Source: Marinactinospora thermotolerans DSM 45154
Lineage (GTDB): Bacteria; Actinomycetota; Actinomycetes; Streptosporangiales; Streptosporangiaceae
Assembly: GCF_900167435.1 (NCBI RefSeq)
Contig: NZ_FUWS01000001.1
Coordinates: forward strand, 187,295 to 251,294
DNA length: 64,000 nt
Direction of reading: 5' to 3'
Part shown: one piece after another, positions 51,515-59,728 of the stretch
Position numbering within the stretch: the first letter of the stretch is position 1
Layout of the letters: each line of letters begins with the position of its first letter
The notes under the pieces: generated by a model
Database searches by the model: none
Told to the model about the DNA's origin: nothing
Seen by the model: only the letters and a program-made list of their open reading frames with translations
Translations under genes and position numbers: made by a program

Positions 51515-52609
51515 ATGCGAGGACCCCGCTTTCCCGATGGCACGCCCCGCGCGCCCCGCCCGGCTCCCGCCGCGGAGCCGACCTCCCGTTCCGAGGAACC
51601 GACGATCCTGGTCCTGCGCGCGCTCGGCCTGGGGGATTTCCTCACCTCCGTACCCGCCATGCGCGCGCTGGCCAAGGCGCATCCGGGGCACCGGCTGCAC
51701 CTGGCCGCCCCGGCGGGGCACACCCGCCTGCTGGAACTGGCGGGGATACGGGCCGGAATCGTCCCGACCCCGCGCCTGATGACCCCGCCGTGGCCACGCG
51801 CGTTCCCCCCGACCCTCGCGGTGAACCTGCACGGCCGCGGCCCGCAGAGCACCGCCGCGCTGCGCGCGCTGCGGCCACACGGACTGTGGACCCACGCCCA
51901 CCCCGACCTGCCGGGGCAGGACGGGGTGCAGTGGCGGCCCGGCCTCCACGATGTCGACGTGTGGTGCCGACTGCTGCGCTCCTATGGGGTCGACGCCGAC
52001 CCCGATGACCTGCGGCTACCGCCCCCTCCGGTGGGAAGCCGCCGTCCGGGGGTGATCGTCGTCCACCCCGGAGCGGCCTTTCCGGCCCGCAGGTGGCCGG
52101 AGTTGCGCTTCGCCGAGGTGGTGCGCAGGCTCACCGCGGCCGGACACGACGTCGTCATCACCGGTTCGGCCGAGGAGCGGCCGATCGCGCTGCGGATCGC
52201 CCGCGTGGCCGGCCTGGACCCGTCCTCCGTGTACGCCGGTCGCACCGAGTTGTTCGACCTCGCCGCCCTGATCGCCGAGGCGTCCCTGCTGATCTGCGGC
52301 GACACCGGCGTCGCCCACCTGGCGACGGGGTATGCCACCCCCTCGGTCCTGCTGTTCGGACCGGTATCGCCGGCCCTGTGGGGTCCGCGCGTCGACGGGT
52401 TGATCCACGTCTGCCTATGGGCTGGACGCAGCGGCGACCCGTGGGGGGCCCGACCGGACCCGGGTCTGCTGCGCATCACCACGGGCGATGTGCTCACCGC
52501 GGCGGAGGAACTGCTGGACCGGCTCGCCTCTCCCGCCGTCCCGCGGGTCCCGCGCCGACGTGACGCCGTACACGACGAAAACGCGCGGGTCCTCCGGGGA
52601 GGTCGCTGA
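51515..52609 (+). CDS. Glycosyltransferase family 9, orphan
   Basis: A 364-residue GT9 enzyme. After a proline-rich 28-residue lead, LVLRALGLGDFLTSVPAMRA is the family opening; the donor side has VVHPGAAFPARRWPELRFAE, VVITGSAEERPIALRIA, and LLICGDTGVAHLATGYATPS with the GDTGxxHLA motif. It is closer in motif pattern to classical heptosyltransferases than the GT9 enzyme at 4.2-5.3 kb. No other sugar gene is adjacent, but the ADP-heptose pathway genes in this window could provide its donor. Convergent with chaB, with a shared hairpin between. Confidence 0.87.
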   Translation: MRGPRFPDGTPRAPRPAPAAEPTSRSEEPTILVLRALGLGDFLTSVPAMRALAKAHPGHRLHLAAPAGHTRLLELAGIRAGIVPTPRLMTPPWPRAFPPTLAVNLHGRGPQSTAALRALRPHGLWTHAHPDLPGQDGVQWRPGLHDVDVWCRLLRSYGVDADPDDLRLPPPPVGSRRPGVIVVHPGAAFPARRWPELRFAEVVRRLTAAGHDVVITGSAEERPIALRIARVAGLDPSSVYAGRTELFDLAALIAEASLLICGDTGVAHLATGYATPSVLLFGPVSPALWGPRVDGLIHVCLWAGRSGDPWGARPDPGLLRITTGDVLTAAEELLDRLASPAVPRVPRRRDAVHDENARVLRGGR

Positions 52610-52615
52610 GAGAGC

Positions 52616-52646
52616 GGGGCGGACCCCACGCGAGGAGGTCCGCCCC
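52616..52646. terminator. Bidirectional hairpin terminator
   Basis: GGGGCGGACC and GGTCCGCCCC arms around 11 bases, between the convergent GT9 and ChaB genes. Confidence 0.75.
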
Positions 52647-52663
52647 CGGCGGCGCGTGACCGC

Positions 52664-53080
52664 TCAGCCCTTGTCCCGGGCCTGGCGGGTGGCCCTGTCG
52701 TTGGCCTTGCGAAGGGCGCCCACCAGCTCCTGCTTGCTCATCTTGGAGCGGCCCTCGACGTCGAGCTGCCGAGCCCGCTCATACAGGTGCTTCTTGCTCG
52801 CGTTGGCGTCGACGCCTCCCGCGGTCTCGCGGTCGCTCCCCCGCCCCTTGGGTGCGCGGGGATTGGCCGCCTGGGCGTCCGAGGGCCCCTTGCGCCCCTT
52901 GGGCTCCCAGTGGTCGCCGACCTTCTCGAACTCGTGCTTGAGCGCCGCGTAGGCGACGCGATGGGCACGTTCGCCCTCGCCGTAGCTGTCCACGGCGGAG
53001 TCGTGGGCCTTGGACCAGGTCTCCTGTGCCTTCTGCGGCGAGCGCCGCAGCGTCGCGGGAAGCTCCTCACGGGCCGGCAT
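52664..53080 (-). CDS. ChaB-domain protein with C-terminal SAP/Rho-N-like helices
   Basis: A 138-residue protein. Residues 1-65 match Cha[56 protein letters not shown] basic linker (PKGRKGPSD...) leads to [20 protein letters not shown] and [17 protein letters not shown], resembling the Rho N-terminal or SAP motif that binds nucleic acid. ChaB was first linked to the ChaA cation antiporter in E. coli, but actinobacterial forms with this tail are more likely DNA- or RNA-associated. The ATG at 53080 is used. It follows the copper-storage gene in the same direction after 55 bases. Confidence 0.82.
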   Translation of the reverse strand: MPAREELPATLRRSPQKAQETWSKAHDSAVDSYGEGERAHRVAYAALKHEFEKVGDHWEPKGRKGPSDAQAANPRAPKGRGSDRETAGGVDANASKKHLYERARQLDVEGRSKMSKQELVGALRKANDRATRQARDKG

Positions 53081-53135
53081 CCAGGTCACCTTCCTCTCCG
53101 CTCGGTCGGGCCGGACCCGAAGGCCCGGCAGGGGT

Positions 53136-53543
53136 TCACGGCAACGTCGCGAGCAGCCTGCGGCACGCCTCCGCACCGGCCTGACACGCCTCGGCGCACA
53201 GGCGGCAGTGCTCCTGGGAGTCGGCGTGGCGCGCGCACTCGAGCGCGCAGACCTTGCACGACAACAGGCACGCCTCCAGCACCGATCGATCCACCTCCGG
53301 ATCGGCCTCGGTGCGGCGGGTCAGCACACGTTCGGCCATGGCGCAGACATCGGCGCAATCCAGCGCGCGCCGGATGGCGGTGACCACGTCACGGACGTCG
53401 ATCTCGCCCAGGCAGGCGTCCGCGCAGGCGGTACAGGCGCGCGCGCACTCCGCCAACCGTTCCACGCACTCGGCCAGCGCGTCGATGTCGCCGGCGGCGT
53501 CACGGGGGTGGGCGCGCAGGAACCGTTGGGTCCGAGAGGCCAT
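53136..53543 (-). CDS. Csp3-like cytosolic copper storage protein (four-helix bundle, DUF326)
   Basis: A 135-residue protein with about 15 cysteines spaced along predicted helices, for example [20 protein letters not shown] and [20 protein letters not shown] and [20 protein letters not shown]. This is the pattern of Csp proteins, which hold many Cu(I) ions inside a four-helix bundle. There is no signal peptide or Tat motif, so it belongs with the cytosolic Csp3 type. The ATG at 53543 follows GGGGGAG. A GTTT-N14-TGGTAC element (53576-53599, same strand) is a candidate promoter. It is divergent from a short-chain dehydrogenase gene. Confidence 0.88.
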   Translation of the reverse strand: MASRTQRFLRAHPRDAAGDIDALAECVERLAECARACTACADACLGEIDVRDVVTAIRRALDCADVCAMAERVLTRRTEADPEVDRSVLEACLLSCKVCALECARHADSQEHCRLCAEACQAGAEACRRLLATLP

Positions 53544-53629
53544 GGCTCCCCCTTCGACTCGCGGCGCGGAACCTCGTACCACTCGGGCTACCGCGAAACC
53601 ATCGCGGTAAACGCCGCCCGTCGCGGCCC

Positions 53630-53657
53630 CGGTCCGGGCGTGGGAACGCCCGGACCG
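53630..53657. repeat. Perfect 12-base inverted repeat in csp3-SDR divergent region
   Basis: CGGTCCGGGCGT, loop GGGA, ACGCCCGGACCG, followed directly by GGGTAG. It lies 70 bases before the dehydrogenase start and 87 bases from the csp3 start. It could be an operator or a hairpin in a leader. Confidence 0.5.
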
Positions 53658-53726
53658 GGTAGTCGACCATGCGGCCCGGCCAAACGGCGGGGCCGTGGTG
53701 ACCGACGAGCGAGGAGGACATTGCGC

Positions 53727-54734
53727 ATGCCACGGGTGGTTGTGGTGACCGGAGCCGGAGGCGGTATCGGACGGGCGGTCGCCCGCGCCTTCGCCTCGCG
53801 TGGTGACCACGTCGCGTTGCTGTCCAGGGGCGAGAAGGGGTTGGAGGGGGCCGCGGCCGACGTGCGCGCGGCCGGCGGGGCGGCGTTGCCGCTCCAGGTC
53901 GACGTGTCCGACCACGAGGCCGTGGACCGGGCCGCCGCCCGGGTGGAGGAGGATCTCGGCCCCATCGACGTGTGGGTCAACAACGCCTTCACGTCGGTGT
54001 TCGCGCCGATCGCGCAGATCCGGCCGGAGGAGTTCCGGCGGGTCACCGAGGTGACCTACCTCGGCTACGTCTACGGGACCAAGGCCGCGCTGGACCGGAT
54101 GCTGCCACGCGACCGAGGCACGATCGTGCAGGTGGGGTCCTCCCTCGCCAAGCGCGGCATCCCCCTCCAAGGGGCCTACTGCGCCGCCAAGCACGCCATC
54201 CAGGGCTTCCACGAGTCGCTGCGGTGCGAACTGCTGCACGACCGTTCCGGCGTGCAGACGACCATGGTGCACATGCCCGCGGTGAACACGCCCCAGTTCG
54301 ACTGGGTGCTGTCCCGGCTGCCCGAGCGCGCCCAGCCGGTGCCGCCGATCTACCAACCGGAGGTCGCCGCGCGCGCCGTCGTCCACGCCGCCGACCACCC
54401 GGGCCGCCGCGAGTACTGGGTGGGCTACTCGACCGTCGGCACGATCCTGGGCAACAGGCTGGCTCCGGGGCTGCTGGACCGTTACCTGGCCCGAACCGGC
54501 TACTCCTCGCAGCAGACCGGCGAGCCCCGCGATCCGGACCAGCCGGCGAACCTGTGGGAACCGGTGGACGGGCCGGGGGGCGGAGATCACGGCGCACACG
54601 GCTCGTTCGACGATCGCGCGCGATCCCGCAGCCCCCAGGCCTGGGCGTCGCGGCATCGCGGCGCGCTGGGCGCGGCGGCAGCGGGCGTGGCAGCGGTCGC
54701 CGGGGCCGGCCTGGCCCGGCTGCTACGCCGCTAG
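53727..54734 (+). CDS. Short-chain dehydrogenase/reductase with C-terminal membrane segment
   Basis: A 335-residue classical SDR. The cofactor loop is [20 protein letters not shown], the structural NNAF sits in [10 protein letters not shown], and the catalytic residues are Ser in [11 protein letters not shown] and Tyr/Lys in [15 protein letters not shown]. The arginine after the first strand (LLSRGEKGL) favours NADP. After residue 240 comes a variable tail and a final hydrophobic helix ([21 protein letters not shown]), so the enzyme may be membrane-bound. Substrate unknown. The ATG at 53727 follows GAGGAGGA at eight bases. Its stop codon overlaps that of the convergent next gene by three bases. 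Confidence 0.88.
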   Translation: MPRVVVVTGAGGGIGRAVARAFASRGDHVALLSRGEKGLEGAAADVRAAGGAALPLQVDVSDHEAVDRAAARVEEDLGPIDVWVNNAFTSVFAPIAQIRPEEFRRVTEVTYLGYVYGTKAALDRMLPRDRGTIVQVGSSLAKRGIPLQGAYCAAKHAIQGFHESLRCELLHDRSGVQTTMVHMPAVNTPQFDWVLSRLPERAQPVPPIYQPEVAARAVVHAADHPGRREYWVGYSTVGTILGNRLAPGLLDRYLARTGYSSQQTGEPRDPDQPANLWEPVDGPGGGDHGAHGSFDDRARSRSPQAWASRHRGALGAAAAGVAAVAGAGLARLLRR

Positions 54735-55228
54735 GAGCCCCGCTCCGTCCGGGCCTCGCCCGGCGCGGAGCGCTTCCCCTCGTCGCTTCGCATCCGGCGC
54801 AGCGCGGTGGCCAGGGTCGCCCCGAAGACGACGTGGGCGGCCGCCATCGTCCCCACCCGGTGGGGGGCGTCGCGATGCGCGGGTGGCTGGATGCCCATGG
54901 CCGGCACCCAGCCCTCGTAACTGGCCCCCCACACCGCCATGGCGTAGCCGACGCCGGTGAGGACCGTGGGCCGGCGACGGCCGGTCAGCAGCCCGAAGAG
55001 GCCGCCGGTCGCCGCCCCGAATCCCAGGTGCGCGGCCACGGCCAGGCCGCCCTCCCCGGGGCGGGGGCGGTGCGTGCCACCCCCGGGCAGGAACCTGCGC
55101 ACGATGAGCGTGGGAGGTTGCCGCCCCATGAGGCCGAAACGGCGGGCACCGTACATGACCGAGCTCATCGCGCCCGTGGCGACGGCCCCGGCCACCGCGC
55201 CCTCAAGAACCGACCTGACGGGTCGCAT
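54731..55228 (-). CDS. Hypothetical membrane-associated protein
   Basis: A 165-residue protein, family not recognised with certainty. It has hydrophobic, glycine/alanine-rich segments: [20 protein letters not shown] at the N terminus, [20 protein letters not shown] in the middle and [20 protein letters not shown] near the end, suggesting a compact three- to four-helix membrane protein. The ATG at 55228 is preceded by AAGGAGGA, a very good binding site. It is convergent with the SDR gene, sharing stop-codon bases, and divergent from the DUF3140 gene. Confidence 0.7.
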   Translation of the reverse strand: MRPVRSVLEGAVAGAVATGAMSSVMYGARRFGLMGRQPPTLIVRRFLPGGGTHRPRPGEGGLAVAAHLGFGAATGGLFGLLTGRRRPTVLTGVGYAMAVWGASYEGWVPAMGIQPPAHRDAPHRVGTMAAAHVVFGATLATALRRMRSDEGKRSAPGEARTERGS

Positions 55229-55394
55229 GCGTCCTCCTTCTCTCCCGGGCGCGGGCCTCCCGCGCCCCGGACGACCGCTACCACCGGCATCACGGACCAA
55301 ACCCGGGCGCCCCGGACTCGCGTGGCCGACGGTTTGGAGGTGCTGGATTCCAGGTAGGGGTCCGCGGACTCGAACGTCGAACGAGGAGGTCGGT

Positions 55395-55781
55395 GTGAAC
55401 CAGGAGCATCTGGATCCGGCGTCGGAGCGGCTGTGGCAGGAGTTCCACCGAATCGTCAACATGACCGGAGAGGAACTGCGCGCCTGGTTGCTGACCGACG
55501 CCTCCGGTGAGCAGGCCTTCGTCCCCGACCCCGACCTGGACATGTTCCAACTGGGCCGCGGGGTGGTCCACGTGCTGTCCAAGCGCAAGGTGGACCTGAC
55601 CGCCGAGGATCTGGCGACGATGCGCGAGGTCGTCAACGAAGCCCGCGACCTGCTGGAGCGGCCCCGACCACAGGACGAGGGGTGGCGCCACGCCCTGATG
55701 CGCCTCGGCCACGACCCCCTACGGCCAGGGGCGTCGGAGACCGAGGAGGAGATAGGCGGGGAGGGGCGGGAGGACATCTGA
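55395..55781 (+). CDS. DUF3140 domain protein
   Basis: A 128-residue acidic protein of the DUF3140 family: EFHRIVNMTGEELRAWLLTD, GRGVVHVLSKRKVDLTAEDL, ATMREVVNEARDLLERP and WRHALMRLGHDPL are the family segments. Function unknown; related proteins are called DNA-binding in some annotations without proof. The GTG at 55395 follows GAGGAGG. An upstream GTTT-N16-AGGTAG element (55332-55357) resembles stress-sigma promoters. A hairpin terminator lies 20 bases downstream. Confidence 0.82.
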   Translation: MNQEHLDPASERLWQEFHRIVNMTGEELRAWLLTDASGEQAFVPDPDLDMFQLGRGVVHVLSKRKVDLTAEDLATMREVVNEARDLLERPRPQDEGWRHALMRLGHDPLRPGASETEEEIGGEGREDI

Positions 55782-55800
55782 GCCACCCCACCGGACACAC

Positions 55801-55832
55801 GCCGTGGCCCGGCCCTGGAGCCGGGCCACGGC
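55801..55832. terminator. Bidirectional hairpin terminator
   Basis: Perfect 13-base arms (GCCGTGGCCCGGC and complement) with loop CCTGGA, between the convergent DUF3140 and metallophosphoesterase genes. Confidence 0.8.
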
Positions 55833-55836
55833 GGCC

Positions 55837-56562
55837 TCAGTCCTCCCCCGGAACCTCCAGGCTGTAGAGACCATAGGTACGCCGCAGTACCGGCAACGCC
55901 ACGTTGCGGACGCGAACCCCGCCCGGGGTCATGCCGCACTCGACACCGGCATGGGCGTGGCCGTGGATCCCCAGAGCGGCACCCGCGTCGTCCAGCGCCT
56001 CCGCCAACAGGTAGCTGCCGAGCATGAGGTAGATCTCGGGCGGTTCCCCCGCCAGGGTGTCCTTGACCGGCGAGTAGTGGGTGAGACCGACCCTGACGTC
56101 GGCGTCCAGCCCGGTCAGCGCCGTGGCGTACCTGGCCGCCAGGTCACGGCCGTGACGCACGAACTCCTTGAGTTCCGGCTCCCCGAACTCGGGGGCCGCC
56201 TTACCGGCGAACCCCCCGCCGAACCCCTTGGTCCCGGCGACCCCCAGACGCCCGCCGGGGCAGTCCAGGGTCACCCCCTCACCCTCAAGGACGGTGATGC
56301 CCTCCGCGCGCATCAGCTCGGTGATCTTGTCCGCCTCGTCGGAGTGGTAGTCGTGGTTGCCGAGGACGGCGATCACCGGAACGCCGACGTCGCGGAACTC
56401 CTCCGCCACGACGCGTCCCTCCGAGGCCGTGCCGTGTTTGGTCAGGTCCCCGGCGAGCAGCAGCACGTCGGCGTCGTCGGCCAGCGTGCCCAGCTGTGCC
56501 CGGTACTGACCGCTCATCTCCTCGTCGAGATGGACATCCCCCACCGCGGCGATTCTGATCAT
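55837..56562 (-). CDS. Calcineurin-like metallophosphoesterase
   Basis: A 241-residue cytoplasmic phosphoesterase. The five metal-ligand blocks are visible: AAVGDVHLDEE, LLLAGDLTKHG, VAVLGNHDYHSDEAD (as AVLGNHD), RVGLTHYSPVK and GIHGHAHAGVE. It should hydrolyse phosphomonoesters or diesters with two metal ions; the substrate is unknown. A loop rich in glycine (TKGFGGGFAGK) lies mid-protein. It is the last gene of a leftward three-gene set, overlapping the BON-domain gene by four bases (ATGA). Confidence 0.9.
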   Translation of the reverse strand: MIRIAAVGDVHLDEEMSGQYRAQLGTLADDADVLLLAGDLTKHGTASEGRVVAEEFRDVGVPVIAVLGNHDYHSDEADKITELMRAEGITVLEGEGVTLDCPGGRLGVAGTKGFGGGFAGKAAPEFGEPELKEFVRHGRDLAARYATALTGLDADVRVGLTHYSPVKDTLAGEPPEIYLMLGSYLLAEALDDAGAALGIHGHAHAGVECGMTPGGVRVRNVALPVLRRTYGLYSLEVPGED

Positions 56563-56813
56563 GACAGTCGTTCCTCCTCCGGCCTGCCCCCGACGTGGGC
56601 GATCGACAGCTCGTCATGGACGCGGCGGTCGGGTACCAGTTCCCTGGCGACCTGGAGGATCCTCTCCCGACGCTCGGCGCACGCCACCTCCCCGCTGAGG
56701 TAGACGTCATCGCCGTGGACACGTACCCGGACCCCCATCTCCGCGGTCCGCGGATCCGCGGCCAACGCCTCACGCAGATGGGTGGCCAGGTACTGGGGCT
56801 CTTGAGCAGACAC
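56559..56813 (-). CDS. BON-domain protein
   Basis: An 84-residue protein with a single BON domain: ATHLREALAADPRTAEMGVR, then VHGDDVYLSGEVACAERRER and ILQVARELVPDRRVHDEL. BON domains bind phospholipids or act in stress protection, as in OsmY. There is no signal peptide, so it is probably cytoplasmic. The GTG at 56813 follows AAGGAG and lies within the 3' end of the nucleotidyltransferase gene (44-base overlap); its stop overlaps the phosphoesterase start. Confidence 0.85.
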   Translation of the reverse strand: MSAQEPQYLATHLREALAADPRTAEMGVRVRVHGDDVYLSGEVACAERRERILQVARELVPDRRVHDELSIAHVGGRPEEERLS

Positions 56814-57384
56814 GCTCGTCTCCTTCCTCGTGTTCGATCACGCCGAGACGCAGCAGCAGCGTCAAGAACGCATAGGCGTAGGGCGAGTGGGCGCTCTCAC
56901 GGAACACCCGCCCCCAGTCGGCCTGCTCGCGCAGGGAACGCGCCATGGCCAGCGGCCCGGCGAAGTCGCACTCGTGCTCGGTGAAGGACCGCAGCAGCAT
57001 GACCAGCAGGTCGGTGGCGTCCAACACCGGGACGAGCACCGAACCGACCTTCAGCGGGGTCGCGCGGTCCAGCATCTCCGTGGTGATCGGCTCGTCGGCG
57101 GGCCGATGGATCAGGTCGACGAGGTTGTCCCCGTCGTACGCCTTGGCCAGCCAGTCCTCCACCGCCTCGGCGGGGCGCAGACCGGCCTTCGTCAACACGT
57201 CCAGGGCCCGTTCCACGTCCTGCGGCAACACCACGAAGTCGACGTCGTGGGTGGACCCCGCGGCGCCACGCGCATAGGCGGCGAAGCTGCCGCTGAGGGC
57301 GAAGGGAACCTCCTCCGCCTTCAACGCGGTCGCCACCCGCTTCAGCGTGGTCAGCAGACTCGTCATATCGGAGCCGTCTCTCAT
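56770..57384 (-). CDS. Nucleotidyltransferase-fold protein (DUF1814/AbiEii-like or MNT type)
   Basis: A 204-residue protein with a minimal nucleotidyltransferase core: VPFALSGSFAAYARGAAGST followed by HDVDFVVLP, where GSFA...G(S)THDVDF supplies the metal-binding aspartates (GS-x-DxD). The rest, DLIHRPADEPITTEMLDRAT and LDATDLLVMLLRSF, matches proteins that assign nucleotides to an unknown target. A toxin role (as in AbiEii or MNT toxins) is possible, but no antitoxin gene is adjacent; the neighbours are BON and phosphoesterase genes. ATG at 57384 with GAGGGGATGGG upstream; ATG at 57366 is the alternative. Confidence 0.75.
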   Translation of the reverse strand: MRDGSDMTSLLTTLKRVATALKAEEVPFALSGSFAAYARGAAGSTHDVDFVVLPQDVERALDVLTKAGLRPAEAVEDWLAKAYDGDNLVDLIHRPADEPITTEMLDRATPLKVGSVLVPVLDATDLLVMLLRSFTEHECDFAGPLAMARSLREQADWGRVFRESAHSPYAYAFLTLLLRLGVIEHEEGDERVCSRAPVPGHPSA

Positions 57385-57621
57385 CCCATCCCCTCGTGCC
57401 TCGCCGGCCCCTGACCGGGGAGGGGCCGCACGGTCTCTCTCCGCAGGTGTCCATCCGCTACCTCCCCGCCCTCCGTCCAAACCCGCGGACGCACCGCCCC
57501 GCCTCCGCGGTGATCCCCCAGCGCCGGCGGTGGGCGTGGACCCGACGTTTAGCACCCGGGCCCGGCGGTAGGTGGGCCCGGCACGGGGAGCGGGATCGGA
57601 CGCGAGCGACCGGGGGGACGG
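57385..57621. promoter_or_regulatory. Divergent intergenic region
   Basis: About 240 GC-rich bases between the leftward nucleotidyltransferase and the rightward lipoprotein gene. No gene, hairpin or clear promoter stands out; GGTAGG at about 57567 is near the lipoprotein start. Confidence 0.35.
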
Positions 57622-58065
57622 ATGCGGCGCACATCGTCGGCCGTCGTGGCCCTTTCGCTGCTCCTCGTAGCGGGATGCGCCGGCCCCGTCCGCACCGACG
57701 CCGGCTACCGGGAGAAGGCGAACCAGAGCGCGCTCCACCTGCTCTCGGCGGCGCGCACCGGGGTGGCCCTCGCCGACATCGCGCGGAAGGGGGACGCCTT
57801 CACCCCCTACCTGGAGACCTCGGTGGGGGACGTCGAGGACGACGCCCTGGCCGTCCGCTCCTCCTTCGCCACCCTGCAACCGCCGACCCCCGTGTCAGAC
57901 CCCCTGCGCGCACGGGTGGACGCCCTGGCTGAACACACCACCCACGGGCTCGCCCACCTGCGGATCGGGGTGCGCCGGGGCGACATGGACGCGGTCGCGC
58001 GGGCCCGCGCGGCGCTGCTCCTGACCGGGGACCGGCTCGACCGCGTGGTGGAGGGCACCCGGTGA
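57622..58065 (+). CDS. Small lipoprotein
   Basis: A 147-residue exported lipoprotein. The signal peptide runs to the lipobox LLVAGC, with the cysteine at residue 19. The mature part is helical (SALHLLSAARTGVALADIAR, VDALAEHTTHGLAHLRIGVR, ARARAALLLTGDRLDRVVEG), suggesting a small helical bundle. No family recognised. Its stop overlaps the GTG start of the Nramp-like gene (GTGA), so it is the first gene of a transport operon and may help the transporter on the outer face. Confidence 0.75.
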   Translation: MRRTSSAVVALSLLLVAGCAGPVRTDAGYREKANQSALHLLSAARTGVALADIARKGDAFTPYLETSVGDVEDDALAVRSSFATLQPPTPVSDPLRARVDALAEHTTHGLAHLRIGVRRGDMDAVARARAALLLTGDRLDRVVEGTR

Positions 58066-59291
58066 ACAGGCTGACCTCGTTCACCCTGGGGTTCCTCACC
58101 GCCATCGGCGGATTCCTCGACATCGGTGACATCGTCGCCAACTCCCTGGTCGGAGCCCGCTTCGGGATGTCACTGGCCTGGGTGATCCCGGTCGGCGTGA
58201 TCGGGGTGTGCCTGTTCAGCGAGATGGCCGGGCGCGTCACCGCGGTCAGCGGCCGCCCCGTGTTCGACCTGGTACGCGAACGCCTGGGCGCGCGGGCCGG
58301 ACTCGCCAACCTCCTCGCCTCCTCCGCCATCACCCTGCTGGTGTTCGCGGCCGAGATCGGCGGTGTCGCGCTGGCCCTGGAACTGGCGAGCAGCGTGCAC
58401 TACCTGCTGTGGGTCCCGGTCGTCGGGTTCCTGGTGTGGGCGGTGATCTGGCGGCTGCCCTTCGAACGGATGGAACGGACCTACGGTCTCCTGGGCCTGG
58501 CGATGGTCGTGTTCGCCGTCGCGCTGTGGCGGCTCGGCCCCGACTGGGGCGCCCTCTGGCACGACGCGCTGAGCCCGGCTCCTCCCTCCGGCGAGGACTG
58601 GCCCACCTGGTGGTACTACGCGATCGCCGTGTTCGGCGCCGCGATGAGCCCCTACGCGGTGGTGTTCTTCTCCTCCGGCGGGGTGGAGGAACGCTGGAGC
58701 GCGCGCGACCTGACCCTCCAGCGCCTCAACGTCTTCTTCGGCTTTCCGCTGGGCGGGTTGCTGGCGCTGTCGCTGATGGCGGGGGCCGCCGTGCTGCTGC
58801 ATCCGGCCGGCATCCAGGTGGACCACCTGAGCCAGGCCACGCTGCCCGTGGTCGTGTCACTCGGAAAGGTCGGGCTGGTCATCGCGATCGTGGGCTTCTT
58901 CGCCTGCACGTTCGGCGCGGCGCTGGAGGCCGGCCTGGCCACCGGGTACGGCGTGGCCCAGTACTTCGGCTGGTCATGGGGGAAGTCGGTCCGGCCGGTC
59001 CAGGCGGCGCGCTTCCACACGCTGCTCCTGGCGACCGTCCTGGCGGGCACCGCGATCGTCCTCACCACCCTGGATCCCGTCAAGGTCACCGAGTACGCCA
59101 TCGTGCTGTCGGCGGCGGCCCTGCCGTTGACCTATCTGCCGATCTTCATCGTGGCCAACGACCGCGGCTACCTCGGCGACCGGGTGAACTCGCGGTTCAC
59201 CAACATCGTGGCGACGGTCTACCTGTTCCTGGTGCTGCTGGTGGCGGCCGCGACCCTGCCGTTGATGCTCTGGACGAAGGCGGGGCAATGA
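58062..59291 (+). CDS. Nramp-superfamily divalent metal transporter with altered metal-site motifs
   Basis: A 409-residue transporter with about 11 helices. Helix 1 reads AIGGFLDIGDIVANSLVGA; in Nramp proteins this place is DPGN, so Pro and Asn are Ile and Asp here. Helix 6 reads AVFGAAMSPYAVVFFSSGG, where classic Nramp has A-x-MPH; the metal-binding methionine and histidine appear as Ser and Tyr. The rest is Nramp-like (ALEAGLATGYGVAQYFGWSW, LSAAALPLTYLPIFIVANDR). Loss of the methionine suggests a preference for harder ions such as magnesium rather than manganese or iron (inference). Two PRC-barrel genes follow in overlap. Confidence 0.8.
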   Translation: MNRLTSFTLGFLTAIGGFLDIGDIVANSLVGARFGMSLAWVIPVGVIGVCLFSEMAGRVTAVSGRPVFDLVRERLGARAGLANLLASSAITLLVFAAEIGGVALALELASSVHYLLWVPVVGFLVWAVIWRLPFERMERTYGLLGLAMVVFAVALWRLGPDWGALWHDALSPAPPSGEDWPTWWYYAIAVFGAAMSPYAVVFFSSGGVEERWSARDLTLQRLNVFFGFPLGGLLALSLMAGAAVLLHPAGIQVDHLSQATLPVVVSLGKVGLVIAIVGFFACTFGAALEAGLATGYGVAQYFGWSWGKSVRPVQAARFHTLLLATVLAGTAIVLTTLDPVKVTEYAIVLSAAALPLTYLPIFIVANDRGYLGDRVNSRFTNIVATVYLFLVLLVAAATLPLMLWTKAGQ

Positions 59292-59728
59292 ACACGGGGC
59301 GCGGCGGAGACGACACGGGCCACGGTGCCGGCCCCGGTCTTCCCCGGGTCATGCGCCTGGGCTTCGCCGTCCTGGACCGCCAGATCCTGGACGTCGACGG
59401 CGTTGCCGTGGGCAAGGTCGACGACGTCGAACTGTCCTGGGAGGAGGGACGACGTCCGGTGCTGAGCGCGCTGCTCACCGACACCGGAGCACTCGGCCCA
59501 CGCCTGTCGGGCCGGTTGGGGCGGACCTGGCGGACGCTGCTGGGGCGGCTACGCCCCAGCGGGGACCTGCCCGTCCGGATCCCGCCCGACCAGGTCCACA
59601 CGTTCACCCCGGCCACCCGGCTCACCCGCCCCGCGCCGCCGCAGACGCGCGTGGTGGAGGACTGGCTGCGCACACACCTCATCGAACGCATCCCCGGAGG
59701 CGGTCATGCCGACAGTGACGGCCAGTAG
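59288..59728 (+). CDS. PRC-barrel-like protein
   Basis: A 146-residue protein. The core RLGFAVLDRQILDVDGVAVG, KVDDVELSWEEGRRPVLSAL and PVRIPPDQVHTFTPATRL is a PRC-barrel-like beta domain; WLRTHLIERIPGG ends the protein. PRC-barrels mediate protein contacts or RNA/membrane processes, and in actinobacteria they are found near magnesium-type transporters. The ATG overlaps the transporter stop by four bases, and the next PRC gene overlaps its 3' end by 23 bases, so all three are made together. Confidence 0.75.
   Translation: MNTGRGGDDTGHGAGPGLPRVMRLGFAVLDRQILDVDGVAVGKVDDVELSWEEGRRPVLSALLTDTGALGPRLSGRLGRTWRTLLGRLRPSGDLPVRIPPDQVHTFTPATRLTRPAPPQTRVVEDWLRTHLIERIPGGGHADSDGQ

Noticed and set aside
56770-57384. 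Toxin-antitoxin system (MNT/HEPN or AbiE) at the nucleotidyltransferase
   Set aside because: No HEPN or AbiEi-like antitoxin gene is adjacent; the neighbours are BON and phosphoesterase genes.
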